A stretch of DNA of 64,000 nucleotides. Origin: Bacillota bacterium. GTDB taxonomy: Bacteria > Bacillota > Clostridia > Acetivibrionales > DSM-1351. The notes beneath the pieces were generated by a model that searched no databases, was not told the origin of the DNA, and saw nothing but the letters and a program-made list of their open reading frames with translations. The position numbers and the translations under genes were made by a program. Below, piece after piece: positions 53,494 to 62,783 of the stretch. The DNA lies in assembly GCA_023390335.1 (NCBI GenBank), contig JAEWCZ010000053.1, forward strand, positions 248,001 through 312,000, read 5' to 3'. The first letter of the stretch is position 1. Each line of letters starts with the position of its first letter.

Positions 53494-53525
53494 AAAATGC
53501 CCGGCGTTAAGCCGGAGCATTTTTA
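53494..53525 (+). terminator. Terminator downstream of yabG element
   Basis: ATGCCCGGC pairs with GCCGGAGCAT (one bulge) around GTTAA and is followed by T residues. Confidence 0.75.
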
Positions 53526-53702
53526 GGGGGTTAAAATGTATTTTGTGGGGTCAGTTATAGTTATTGCCTTATTTACATTTTCTTATACATTTTTTTAAAA
53601 TAAAAAGATTATATATATATTCTAAAAAGTGTTCATGGTATAATACTAAAAATAATACTAATTTTACATGTAAATACATTTTAAAAATGTGAGGGATAGT
53701 GT

Positions 53703-54698
53703 GTGAAAAAAAGAATATTAGCAATACTGCTTATTTTTGCATTTGTTTCTGTTTCGTTTATGGGAGTTGATGCAAAAGGTGCCCGCTCATTTGGCAGAAG
53801 CAGCAAGTCATTTTCAAAATCTTTCAGCAGTTATAAGAGTTCTTCATCAAGGAGTTCCGGAATTTTTAGCTCGTCAAAGGCTAAAAGCAGTACTTCGAAA
53901 AGCAGCTCAAAAAGCTATAGCTTATTCGGTTCGTCAAAATCCAAAAGTAGCAGCTCCAGAAGTAAACCGGGTTCAAAATCTTATACCGACTCATCGAGTA
54001 AGAAGGCCAACACCTCAGGATTTACTGCAAAAGCAGCCTCAAAAAAGAAATCCTACATGCAGGATACCTACAAGAGTCAGGTTTCAAGTAAAAATTACAA
54101 AACCTATAAGCAAAAACTCGATAGCCAACAGCAAAAGGTTTATAATGACTCTATGAAAAAAAGCTATGGCTCAAGTTCAAGAAGAATGAACTTTGAGGAT
54201 GCAATGAGAACCCGGACATCAAGAATAAATGTATTCAACAACAGGCCTATTTTTATCAATGTTAACAGATCCATGTTCGGAAGTCCTTTTTCCTATGGAT
54301 ATGCATATGTAGGCCCGTGGGATTTGTGGTTTTTGATGAGGGCGTCAGATTTATTCTGGTATCACCATTGGAGTGAAATATCACCTTATAGGAATTATTT
54401 TGATCAGAATCAGTATCAACAATTAGAAAATAGGGTAGAACAATTAGAGAAACAAGGGGTACAGAGAGATCCGAATTACATGGAAGAAGGGGTAGATCCG
54501 GATTTACAGCTTTCACAGCAATATCAGGAGCAGAATCCCGATAACGTATACTATACGGATAAGTATCCTACAAGTTCATCAAGAAATACCGGGGCGGTTG
54601 TGGTAGTTATCATTATAACATCGGTAGCATTAATAATAGTAATAAGGAAGTTATCAAAACCAAAGCCTAAAAGCTCCCGTCATAGCAGAATATATTAA
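53703..54698 (+). CDS. Ser/Lys-rich secreted or anchored protein
   Basis: A 331-residue protein with a signal peptide (about 1-24), then about 100 residues of low-complexity Ser/Lys/Arg repeats (SKSFSKSFSSYKSSSSRSSG and similar), a middle domain with WDLWFLMRASDLFWYHHWSEI, and a C-terminal transmembrane helix (about 299-317) with a basic tail. The basic Ser repeats could bind wall polymers or nucleic acids. It is the first gene of a probable three-gene operon with the next two. No known family was recognised, though its form recalls small wall-associated proteins paired with DUF350 genes. Confidence 0.7.
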   Translation: MKKRILAILLIFAFVSVSFMGVDAKGARSFGRSSKSFSKSFSSYKSSSSRSSGIFSSSKAKSSTSKSSSKSYSLFGSSKSKSSSSRSKPGSKSYTDSSSKKANTSGFTAKAASKKKSYMQDTYKSQVSSKNYKTYKQKLDSQQQKVYNDSMKKSYGSSSRRMNFEDAMRTRTSRINVFNNRPIFINVNRSMFGSPFSYGYAYVGPWDLWFLMRASDLFWYHHWSEISPYRNYFDQNQYQQLENRVEQLEKQGVQRDPNYMEEGVDPDLQLSQQYQEQNPDNVYYTDKYPTSSSRNTGAVVVVIIITSVALIIVIRKLSKPKPKSSRHSRIY

Positions 54699-54736
54699 AA
54701 ATTTTAAAACTTTAAATGGAATAGGACGTGATATCG

Positions 54737-55330
54737 ATGTTCGGTTTCAAAAAAAAGGATGGTCAGGATATATTGAATCCATTGAATATCAATAAAAACT
54801 CAATGGTAGAATTTAAACTCAAGGAACTTGAAGAACAAGGATTTTTTACTTTTGGTAAAATTATTCAAATGAATGTGGGCCAAAGGCCCTTTACCAGATA
54901 CCTTGTTTATTCCAGATCAGAAGAGACGGAATATGTTTTTGAGGTATACAAGGGTGAAGAGGAAGGCCAGTTGGAAACATACCTTTATTTTCTGGATGAT
55001 ACAGTTCCGTTCTCGGAAGAATTTTTGGAGGTTGTGGGTCAAAAGAGTATAACCACTCCTGACGGTACAGAGTACGAAAGATGTACAATGCCGGAACATG
55101 ATTACAGGATAGACGGTGTACAAGGCTCGTTGAAGGTTTATGACCTGAACTCCGAAAAAATAGAATACGAATCAGAAGTTGAGGTATGGGACTATCAGCG
55201 TGATGCAGAGGGGATAACAGAGTACCTTAACATAGAAATGCTTAAAACCAACGGGATGTTCAGAATTTTTATAGGACAGAGGTTCGAAGGGTCACTATAC
55301 AAGGTTTACCAAGGAATGGAAGAAAAATAG
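54737..55330 (+). CDS. Soluble protein, DUF4178/DUF2491-like (tentative)
   Basis: A protein of about 197 residues, acidic, without membrane segments or signal. It seems to be built from beta strands (FTFGKIIQMNVGQRPFTRYLVYSRSEETEYVFEVYKG; VEVWDYQRD) like DUF4178 or DUF2491 proteins, which are found next to DUF350 membrane proteins. The match is weak and based on pattern and context. ATG at 54737 preferred over an upstream GTG because of spacing to AGGACG. It is 38 bases after the Ser/Lys-rich protein and 19 bases before the DUF350 gene. Confidence 0.55.
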   Translation: MFGFKKKDGQDILNPLNINKNSMVEFKLKELEEQGFFTFGKIIQMNVGQRPFTRYLVYSRSEETEYVFEVYKGEEEGQLETYLYFLDDTVPFSEEFLEVVGQKSITTPDGTEYERCTMPEHDYRIDGVQGSLKVYDLNSEKIEYESEVEVWDYQRDAEGITEYLNIEMLKTNGMFRIFIGQRFEGSLYKVYQGMEEK

Positions 55331-55349
55331 CTTTTAGGGGGATAATAAG

Positions 55350-56249
55350 ATGTTTGAATACTTTAGTTTTTTCTTGAAAGACTTGTCATTTAGTTTTGTT
55401 ATATTAACGGTAGGTTTTATATTGGGATGGTTTATTTATAACAATCTGGTTCTGAGAGACGTATCGCTTAAAGATGCATTGTTTAATAAAGATAATTTTG
55501 CAGCATGGATAGAGTTCATCGGTGCTTTTGTATTTCCTGTACTGTACCTGGCGTCACATGCCATAAAAGGAGCTGCCAGCGATAATATCCTGGTTGATCT
55601 TGCGGTTTGTACCGGATATACTGTCTTTTACGTAGTAATATTAACGATTTTAAGACTTCTGTCTAAATCAATAGTAAGTATCATAAATGCCGAAGACGGG
55701 CACGGCAAGGTATGTTTGAATAAAGAAATATGTGAACAGAAAAACATTGGTGCAGCCTTGTTCTCAGTTACTCTTTCAGTTATATTTGTGTCTTTTATAA
55801 AGTACATAGATTTTATAGACATAATTGAGGGAAGTGGAGCATCCATACTCATAAAGATTCTAATGTTTATAGTATTTGTATTAGTTGCAATGGTGTGCTA
55901 CAGCATGGTTTTAAGGAGAAAGACTACTCTGTTTAAAGAAATATTTATAGACAATAATGCAGCTGCCGGTATTGGCCTTTTGGGTTTTGTTTTTGCGGTA
56001 CAGACAATTATTACGGGAATAATTGATGCATATACAGCTGATTTTGATCTAATTACCGTAGCTTTGGTAATAGCTGTTTGTCTTGTAATATACGGTATAT
56101 TATCCGTATTATTTAAAAAGATTTTTACAGCCATAGTAATGGTTGATGTATGGAATGAAATATACGAACAGAATAACGTGGGAGCAGCAATCGGACAGGC
56201 TGCACTTTATGTAGGAATTGCCATGATAATAGTAAATTTCATAATGTAA
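55350..56249 (+). CDS. DUF350 membrane protein (two tandem repeats)
   Basis: A 299-residue membrane protein with about eight helices in two related halves. Each half has a loop of the kind typical of DUF350/YjfL proteins: LRDVSLKDALFNKDNFAAWIEFIGAFVFP, NKEICEQKNIGAALFSV, FIDNNAAAGIGLLGFVFAVQ and VWNEIYEQNNVGAAIGQAALYVGIAM. The Asn-x-x-Ala-Ala/Gly pattern in each helix pair suggests a conserved pore or oligomer contact. DUF350 proteins have no proven function and often sit with PspA-type or polyamine-related genes. RBS GGGGG is followed by the ATG. Confidence 0.82.
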   Translation: MFEYFSFFLKDLSFSFVILTVGFILGWFIYNNLVLRDVSLKDALFNKDNFAAWIEFIGAFVFPVLYLASHAIKGAASDNILVDLAVCTGYTVFYVVILTILRLLSKSIVSIINAEDGHGKVCLNKEICEQKNIGAALFSVTLSVIFVSFIKYIDFIDIIEGSGASILIKILMFIVFVLVAMVCYSMVLRRKTTLFKEIFIDNNAAAGIGLLGFVFAVQTIITGIIDAYTADFDLITVALVIAVCLVIYGILSVLFKKIFTAIVMVDVWNEIYEQNNVGAAIGQAALYVGIAMIIVNFIM

Positions 56250-56434
56250 AATCAACATATTAGCAGGAGGGACAAAGTAAGCTAAATACATTCACACATT
56301 GTTAATATTTGTTATACAATTTTAATAATTTTCTCTAGAAATTAGTGATATAATACAAAGTGTAAAGCCATTATAAGCTTTTTCATTTTGTTCCTCCTTT
56401 AAACATATTGATTTTATTTTTTTTGTTACATAGG

Positions 56435-56488
56435 GCACCTATTTATCAGGAATTATTATAAATTATATACTGAGGTGCTTTTTTTTCT
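56435..56488 (+). terminator. Terminator after DUF350 operon
   Basis: GCACCT pairs with AGGTGC, with an inner CAG/CTG pairing, and is followed by eight T. Confidence 0.7.
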
Positions 56489-56558
56489 GTCCTAAAATAA
56501 ACAAGATTGGCATGAAAGTTACTTACAATAAATACATAAATTGTAAGAATAATATATC

Positions 56559-56587
56559 TTGATATAGGACAGTATTTAAGTTATAAT
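56559..56587 (+). promoter_or_regulatory. Promoter of SRP RNA
   Basis: TTGATA (56559-56564) and a consensus TATAAT (56582-56587), spacing 17. Predicted start near 56594, about 55 bases before the mature RNA. Confidence 0.75.
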
Positions 56588-56649
56588 GTTAAAAGTGCAC
56601 CGAGCTTATTTGGTTTATGGTTCGGAAACACATTAAAAAAGCCAGTTTT

Positions 56650-56918
56650 GGTCGTACTAGACGGGGAGGCAGCGGTGCCCTGTACCTGCAATCCGCTATA
56701 GCAGGGTTGAATTCCCGTTCGAGGTTTTAGTGTGTAGTGCCTGCCCTTTACAAGTGGCAATGACAATTGGGTCTTGCGCAATAGAATTCTGTGAACCTCG
56801 TCAGATCCGGAAGGAAGCAGCGATAAGCAGCAAATTCTGTGTGCCGCTGGGTTACCTGATTAGAGCTAACTGTAAAGGTAACGACTATACACTTCTATCG
56901 ACAACGGGTGTACGGCCA
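56650..56918 (+). ncRNA. ffs: Signal recognition particle RNA, long Firmicutes type
   Basis: About 269 bases matching the layout of the Bacillus scRNA. The Alu domain is conserved (GGTGCCCTGTACCTGCAATC, GCAGGG, GAGGTT), as is the S-domain tip CAGATCCGGAAGGAAGCAGC that binds Ffh. The ends GGTCGTAC and GTGTACGGCC pair. It guides ribosomes making membrane and secreted proteins to the translocon. It lies just upstream of dnaX, the same order as in Bacillus subtilis. Exact ends are approximate. Confidence 0.95.
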
Positions 56919-56936
56919 TTCAATTTATAAAAAATC

Positions 56937-56960
56937 AAGCCTGTTCAAATGAACAGGCTT
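56937..56960 (+). terminator. Hairpin after SRP RNA
   Basis: A perfect 10-bp stem, AAGCCTGTTC with GAACAGGCTT, around AAAT. The T-run after it is weak, so some read-through into dnaX is possible. Confidence 0.7.
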
Positions 56961-57027
56961 GTATTATATTGTAGGTAGAACACCCGTGACCCTTGATTGT
57001 AATGTACATAGAAGGAGGAGGTAGGAA

Positions 57028-58716
57028 ATGTCCTATACGGCACTTTATAGAAAGTGGAGACCTCTTGTATTTGAAGATGTTGTTGAACAGGAGCATGTTG
57101 TAAGAACAATTAAAAATACCGTAAAATCCGAGAGGATAGCTCATGCGTACCTTTTTTGCGGTACAAGAGGTACAGGCAAAACTACAATGGCAAAAATATT
57201 TGCCAGAGCCATCAACTGCCTTAATCCCAAAGATGGAGACCCCTGTAATGAATGTGAGGTTTGCAGAGGTATTCTGGAGGAATCAATTCTGGATGTTGTT
57301 GAGATAGACGCAGCATCAAACAACAGTGTTGATAATGTAAGGGAAATAAGAGATGAGGTTGTTTATGCTCCGTCCCAAGCAAAGTACAAGGTATATATAA
57401 TAGACGAGGTTCATATGCTTTCTTCGGGTGCATTCAATGCACTGCTGAAAACCCTTGAAGAACCACCGGGACATGTTGTTTTCATACTGGCAACAACAGA
57501 CCCTCATAAACTTCCCGCTACAATTTTGTCAAGGTGTCAGAGATTTGATTTTAAAAAGATAACACCTGCAGGCATTGCCGAACAAGTAAAGACCATTGCC
57601 ACGGCAAGCGGTGTACAAATAGATGATAATGGTGCACTATTAATTGCAAGATTGGCGGACGGTGCATTAAGAGATGCACTGAGTATTCTGGATCAATGTA
57701 TTGCAGAAGGTAACAACACTATAACCTATGAGAATGTACTTGATGCAATAGGGATAGTAAGCGATGATTTTATATCGGAAATAGTGGATAATATAGAGAG
57801 TAAGAATGTTGAAGGACTTGTAGCTGATGTGGAAAAATTATCTGCCAGCGGACGGGATATCCTAAGGTTTGCATCGGATTTAGTGTTGTACTTCAGGAAT
57901 CTATTGATTTGTAAGCTAAGCAAAAATCCTGAAAATATTCTGGATGTGGGAAAACAGTACCTGGACAAGATGATTGTACAGTCAGAGGCCTTTTCAAAAG
58001 AGAGGCTTATTGGAACAATAAAGGAACTTTCATCCTTTGAAACACAGCTTAAATATGCTTTAAATCAAAGAGTGTTCCTTGAAGTAATGCTTATTTCAAT
58101 AAGTGTAGGAAGCTACGGTCAGAGCGAAAGCGATAATAGTCTGGCTGATAGAATAGCTAATCTTGAAAGTGCTGTCAGAACAGGGGCTATTACTATAGCA
58201 ACCTCAGTCAAAGATGGAAGCAGTATACCGGTTCAAGGGAAGGCTGAGAATATCAGCCCTGTTTCAACGGGGAAAAAGTTGGACAACATTCCTCCAGTAC
58301 CCGGTAGTTCAGCTCCAAAAGCTCCAGCTAAAAATAACTCATATAATGAACTGGGGGAATGGGCCGCTGTATTATCAGACCTGAAAGCTAACAGGAGAAT
58401 GATGCTGTTATCTTATCTTACATCTACGAAAGCAGTGGCGGCTGATGAGTCAACGGTTCTTGTGGTATTCCCGCCAGCAGTGGTCTCGCTGAAGGAAATT
58501 GTGTCAAAGGCCGAGCATATTGACGTCCTTGAAAATGCTTTGGAGAGAAGACTCGGGAGGCGAATCCGCGTAAAGGTGGTAGATGAGGAATCTGTTGAAA
58601 ACATGGTTCAAAGTGAGGCTCCTACCACAAAGAGTTCAGAAGAGAACCCGTTGCTGAAGATGACAAGGGAAATTTCAGACAGATTGAACGTCCCGCTTGA
58701 TATAATAGACGAATAG
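57028..58716 (+). CDS. dnaX: DNA polymerase III subunits gamma/tau
   Basis: A 562-residue clamp-loader ATPase. It has YRKWRPLVFEDVVEQEHV, Walker A GTRGTGKTTMAK, the zinc module with CLNPKDGDPCNECEVC, Walker B IIDEVHMLS and the sensor LSRCQRFDFKKI. A proline-rich linker follows and a C-terminal tau region ends it. No slippery A/G-run suited to programmed frameshifting is obvious. It loads the sliding clamp at replication forks. It is the first gene in the conserved dnaX-ybaB-recR block. Confidence 0.96.
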   Translation: MSYTALYRKWRPLVFEDVVEQEHVVRTIKNTVKSERIAHAYLFCGTRGTGKTTMAKIFARAINCLNPKDGDPCNECEVCRGILEESILDVVEIDAASNNSVDNVREIRDEVVYAPSQAKYKVYIIDEVHMLSSGAFNALLKTLEEPPGHVVFILATTDPHKLPATILSRCQRFDFKKITPAGIAEQVKTIATASGVQIDDNGALLIARLADGALRDALSILDQCIAEGNNTITYENVLDAIGIVSDDFISEIVDNIESKNVEGLVADVEKLSASGRDILRFASDLVLYFRNLLICKLSKNPENILDVGKQYLDKMIVQSEAFSKERLIGTIKELSSFETQLKYALNQRVFLEVMLISISVGSYGQSESDNSLADRIANLESAVRTGAITIATSVKDGSSIPVQGKAENISPVSTGKKLDNIPPVPGSSAPKAPAKNNSYNELGEWAAVLSDLKANRRMMLLSYLTSTKAVAADESTVLVVFPPAVVSLKEIVSKAEHIDVLENALERRLGRRIRVKVVDEESVENMVQSEAPTTKSSEENPLLKMTREISDRLNVPLDIIDE

Positions 58717-58778
58717 GATATAATATAAATTGATAAATTTGTAAACTATTAAATTTAAAATAACAGGAGGAAGTACAG

Positions 58779-59141
58779 ATGGCAAGAGGTGGATTCCCAG
58801 GAGGCGGAGGTTTCGGAGGCGGTTTGGGTGGAAACATGAACAACCTGATGAAACAAGCCCAGAAGATGCAGAAGGATATGGAGAAGGCACAACAAGATTT
58901 GGAAAATAAGATTGTTGAGGTTTCTGTTGGCGGCGGAGCAATCAGTATAGTAGCTACCGGTAAAAAAGAAATTAAGGAAATTATCATAAAGCCAGAGGTT
59001 GTTGACCCTGATGATGTAGAAATGCTTCAGGATTTGATAATGAGTGCTGTTAATGAGGCACTGAGAAAAGCTGAAGAACTGGCTAACTCTGAAATGAGTA
59101 AAATAACAGGTGGATTAGGCGGTTTACCGGGAATGTTTTAA
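58779..59141 (+). CDS. YbaB/EbfC nucleoid-associated protein
   Basis: A 120-residue DNA-binding protein of the YbaB/EbfC family. After a Gly-rich N-terminus ([17 protein letters not shown]), which is an extension compared with short family members, comes the standard core [57 protein letters not shown]. The C-terminus is again Gly-rich. It binds DNA as a dimer and is thought to help recombination or nucleoid structure together with RecR. RBS AGGAGG. Confidence 0.94.
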   Translation: MARGGFPGGGGFGGGLGGNMNNLMKQAQKMQKDMEKAQQDLENKIVEVSVGGGAISIVATGKKEIKEIIIKPEVVDPDDVEMLQDLIMSAVNEALRKAEELANSEMSKITGGLGGLPGMF

Positions 59142-59181
59142 AAATAGGTCATTCAGAGCATGCCCCTGTGGAGGTTATTAA

Positions 59182-59781
59182 ATGGAATATTATGCAGTTC
59201 CCGTTGCAAAGTTGGTAGAGGAATTTCAAAAACTGCCAGGGATTGGACACAAGTCGGCACAACGTTTGGCTTTTCATGTAATAAATATGCCTATGGAAAA
59301 GGTCCAAAAGCTGTCAGAATCGATACTGGAAGCAAAGCAAAAGACAAGATATTGCTCGGTGTGCAGTAACCTTACGGATATAGACCCTTGCCCGCTGTGC
59401 AGCGGAACTTCGAGAGATAAAACGGCTATATGTGTAGTTCAGGATCCCCGAGATGTTGTAGCTATGGAGAGGACACGTGAATTCAAAGGACTGTATCATG
59501 TTCTACATGGTGCAATTTCTCCCATGCAGGGGATAGGACCCGATGAAATCCGTATCAAGGAATTGATAACAAGATTGGGCAACGGAGAGGTAAAAGAAGT
59601 AATTCTTGCAACCAATCCCAACGTTGAAGGGGAAGCAACTGCAATGTATATATCAAAGCTCATAAAGCCTTTAGGAGTTAAAGCCACTAGAATAGCGCAT
59701 GGCATACCTGTAGGTGGCGATTTAGAATACGCCGATGAGGTTACGCTTGCAAAGGCTTTGGAAGGCCGGCGTGAGATATAG
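59182..59781 (+). CDS. recR: Recombination protein RecR
   Basis: A 199-residue protein with an N-terminal HhH ([18 protein letters not shown]), a zinc finger with four Cys ([16 protein letters not shown]), and a Toprim domain ([33 protein letters not shown]). It works with RecF and RecO to load RecA onto gapped DNA. It ends the dnaX operon. Start ATG with GGAGG 8 bases before. Confidence 0.96.
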   Translation: MEYYAVPVAKLVEEFQKLPGIGHKSAQRLAFHVINMPMEKVQKLSESILEAKQKTRYCSVCSNLTDIDPCPLCSGTSRDKTAICVVQDPRDVVAMERTREFKGLYHVLHGAISPMQGIGPDEIRIKELITRLGNGEVKEVILATNPNVEGEATAMYISKLIKPLGVKATRIAHGIPVGGDLEYADEVTLAKALEGRREI

Positions 59782-59950
59782 TTCTGAAAAAATGCATATA
59801 TTTAATCATATTCATCAGAAGTCATAGGAAAATTGCTACTCAAAAAAGCAATGGAACTGTGGCTTTTTTATTTTTACATATTGACTTAATATAAATAATT
59901 ATATAAAATGTTTATAAAATCAGTAAACAAAACAAGAAAAGGTGAATACT

Positions 59951-60718
59951 ATGATTGAAAATTTACTCCAGATATCATTTGATGAAGTTAAAAATGGATT
60001 TTCATATAATACTTCGGATGAAATATATACCTGCCTGATTTGTGGTAAAAAATTTGAGACAGGTGAAGTATTTCCGTTTGATAGTAGATTTTTTGAAGCA
60101 TCAAAAGCCATAAAGTTACATATAGAAAAAGAACATGGAAAAATGTTTGATATTCTTACTTCGTTTGATAAGAAATATACAAGTATAACCGAAAACCAAA
60201 AAGAACTGCTTTCAATGTTTTGTGAAGGACTCTCTGATAGGGAGATTGCTAAAAGGACTTCAAATGCTCCTGCTACTATCAGACATCAACGATTTATGTT
60301 CAGGGAAAAAGCAAAGCAAGCAAAACTGTATCTTTCAATATTTGAGGTTGTAGAAGATGCTATTTTAAATAAAAAGGTCGATAGCAATAACGATGATATA
60401 GTAGATATTCATAATGGTGCAAAAATGGTTGATGACAGGTATTTAATCACAAAGGAAGAAGAAGTGAAAATATGTAGTTCTGTATTTGAATCTTTAGAAC
60501 CACTTAGACTAAAAATATTCTCACCAAAAGAAAAGAAAAAGATTGTTATACTAAGGAAAATTGCTGAACAGTTTGATAAGGAAATTAAGTATTCCGAAAA
60601 TGAAGTGAACACTATATTGAAACCTATATATGATGACTATGCTACTATCAGGCGATACCTAATTGAATATGGATTTATGGAAAGAACAAAAGATTGTAAG
60701 GAATATTGGCTAAAATAA
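59951..60718 (+). CDS. DUF2087-type regulator with C2H2-like finger
   Basis: A protein of about 255 residues. A possible zinc finger at the N-terminus (YTCLICGKKF ... HIEKEHG) has the spacing of a C2H2 motif. A LuxR-like helix-turn-helix follows (LSMFCEGLSDREIAKRTSNAPATIRHQRFMFREKAKQAK). The C-terminus is a DUF2087 domain (FSPKEKKKIVILRKIAEQFDKEIKYSENEVN ... DYATIRRYLIEYGFMERTKDCKEYW). DUF2087 regulators occur in many Firmicutes. The ATG at 59951 follows AAAAGGTG. The promoter is probably TTGACT-N17-TAAAAT near 59880. Confidence 0.82.
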   Translation: MIENLLQISFDEVKNGFSYNTSDEIYTCLICGKKFETGEVFPFDSRFFEASKAIKLHIEKEHGKMFDILTSFDKKYTSITENQKELLSMFCEGLSDREIAKRTSNAPATIRHQRFMFREKAKQAKLYLSIFEVVEDAILNKKVDSNNDDIVDIHNGAKMVDDRYLITKEEEVKICSSVFESLEPLRLKIFSPKEKKKIVILRKIAEQFDKEIKYSENEVNTILKPIYDDYATIRRYLIEYGFMERTKDCKEYWLK

Positions 60719-60902
60719 ATGAGGGTGCATGTATAAGGTAATATATAATTTTATTAATTATGCCATAATATATATAGCAAGTTGGGTAACATAAGCAAAT
60801 ATAAAAACATTGAGTTGTGAGATTACATAAGTTTATTGCAGTCAAAATTCTAATAGTGTACAATAAAACTGCAAATAACGGTAATTTGGAGGATTGCTAC
60901 AA

Positions 60903-62549
60903 TTGAAAGATATAATATATATTACCGGACATAAAAATCCGGACACAGACTCGATATGTTCTGCCATTGCATATGCAGAATTAAAAAAGAGACATGCTAC
61001 CCTTGCAGTTCCTATTAGAATAGGAGATATAAACAAGGAAACAGAGTTTGTATTAAAATATTTTGGAGTAGATGTACCGGAATACCGAGAAACAGTTAGA
61101 ACACAGATTTCGGACCTTGATATAGACATAATAAGTCCTGTTTCTGAGGATATATCCATTAAGGCCGCTTGGAGCATAATGGTTAAAAATAACGTAAAAG
61201 TCCTCCCTGTAGCAGATGTTAAGGGTAAGCTTACAGGTATAATAACACTATCTGATATTACCGGAAGCTATCTGGATGCACTTGAAAACAATATTCTATG
61301 CGCCAGTGGGACACCTTGCAGAAATATAATGGATACACTTGCTGCAAAGCTAGTTTGTGGAAATGAAGAGGATTTTAAATCTGCGGGTAAGGTTGTAATA
61401 GCAGCTATGGCACCCGATGATATGGTTCCTTTCATTGACAAAGGAGATATTGTACTGCTGGGTAGCAGGAAAGACAGTCAGCTAAAGGCCATAGAAATTG
61501 GTGCAAGCAGCCTGATAATTACCTGTGGTGCAACGGCGGATGAGGAAGTAATAAAATATGCAGAGGAAAAAGGCTGCATAGTAATGGACACCTACTACGA
61601 CACCTTTACTACTGCAAGACTTATCAATCAAAGTATACCGGTCAGTCATATTATGACTAAGGAACAGTTAATCAGTTTTAATATTAATGACTATATAGAC
61701 AATATTAAGGATAAAATGCTTAAAACCAGATATCGTAGTTATCCGGTGGTTGATGACAATGGTATTATCAAAGGCTTTATTTCCAGATATCATCTTATTA
61801 CACAACGCCGTAAAAAGGTAATCTTGCTTGACCATAATGAAAGAGCGCAGACAATAGATGGTATAGATCAGGCAGACATACTTGAAATCATAGACCATCA
61901 CAGAATAGGCGATATTCAAACGGGATACCCAATTTTCTTCAAAAATGATGCGGTAGGAAGTACTTCTACATTGATTGCAAATATGTATTTTGAAAACGGC
62001 ATGAATCCGTCTAAAAGTGTGGCAGGGCTTTTGTGCGCGGCCATTATATCAGATACAATGAAGTTTAAGTCTCCCACCAGCACATACGCAGATGAATTAG
62101 CTGCAAGCAGGCTTGCGAAGATAGCAGACATAAATATAGACGAATTTGCAACCTCTTTGTTTAAAGCAAATGCATCTCTTCAGGGAATGACTCCTCAGAC
62201 AATCCTTGATTACGACTTTAAGGATTTTGTATTCAACAAATATAAAATTGGAATAGGACAAATAAATTCCAGCGACTCAGAGGGTCTTCACAAGATAAAA
62301 GATGAATTGCTGAAGCATATGCGAACAGTTCTGGAAAACAAAGATTACAACCTCATATTGTTATTAGTTACCGACATAATAAAAGAAGGCTCAGAACTGC
62401 TGTTTGTAGGAGACGACCACGCTGCTCTTATGGAAAAAGCCTTTAATATAAAAACGGGCCAAAACAGTGCATTCCTAAAGGGTGTAGTTTCCAGGAAAAA
62501 ACAAGTTGTTCCACAGATTTCAAGTACCATTCAAAGAGAATTAATATAA
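60903..62549 (+). CDS. Manganese-dependent family II inorganic pyrophosphatase with CBS domains
   Basis: A protein of about 548 residues. It has the family II (DHH-type) catalytic N-terminus GHKNPDTDSICSAIAYAEL, two CBS domains with a DRTGG domain between them (about 70-300), the DHH motif in IIDHHRIGD, and the DHHA2 domain at the end (SRKKQVVPQISSTI). CBS domains bind adenine nucleotides to tune activity; the DRTGG insert allows diadenosine polyphosphate response in clostridial homologues. The TTG at 60903, with GGAGG 9 bases before it, is preferred over the TTG at 60894. It keeps pyrophosphate low in the cytosol. Confidence 0.93.
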   Translation: MKDIIYITGHKNPDTDSICSAIAYAELKKRHATLAVPIRIGDINKETEFVLKYFGVDVPEYRETVRTQISDLDIDIISPVSEDISIKAAWSIMVKNNVKVLPVADVKGKLTGIITLSDITGSYLDALENNILCASGTPCRNIMDTLAAKLVCGNEEDFKSAGKVVIAAMAPDDMVPFIDKGDIVLLGSRKDSQLKAIEIGASSLIITCGATADEEVIKYAEEKGCIVMDTYYDTFTTARLINQSIPVSHIMTKEQLISFNINDYIDNIKDKMLKTRYRSYPVVDDNGIIKGFISRYHLITQRRKKVILLDHNERAQTIDGIDQADILEIIDHHRIGDIQTGYPIFFKNDAVGSTSTLIANMYFENGMNPSKSVAGLLCAAIISDTMKFKSPTSTYADELAASRLAKIADINIDEFATSLFKANASLQGMTPQTILDYDFKDFVFNKYKIGIGQINSSDSEGLHKIKDELLKHMRTVLENKDYNLILLLVTDIIKEGSELLFVGDDHAALMEKAFNIKTGQNSAFLKGVVSRKKQVVPQISSTIQRELI

Positions 62550-62565
62550 ATAACAATCAAGTAAA

Positions 62566-62597
62566 GAGGGTATCAGTTTGAACACTGATACCTTTTG
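62566..62597 (+). terminator. Terminator after pyrophosphatase
   Basis: GGTATCAGT pairs with ACTGATACC around TTGAAC, followed by TTTT. Confidence 0.82.
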
Positions 62598-62693
62598 TAT
62601 TAAAATTTGAACGTAGAAAAAGCAGTTGATAAATATATCTGGCCCAAATGAGAAAAGCTATTATAAACAAGGTTTTGGGACTGTTTCCATCAG

Positions 62694-62722
62694 TTGACAC
62701 AAAATTTGCTTTTTAGTATAGT
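62694..62722 (+). promoter_or_regulatory. Promoter of CNNM/CorC-family gene
   Basis: TTGACA (62694-62699) and TATAGT (62717-62722), spacing 17, 61 bases before the start codon. Confidence 0.7.
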
Positions 62723-62783
62723 AGGCTTATACGATACGGTTGCGTAAATAACTTTGCATATATGGCGGTGGAGGTTGAATTAA

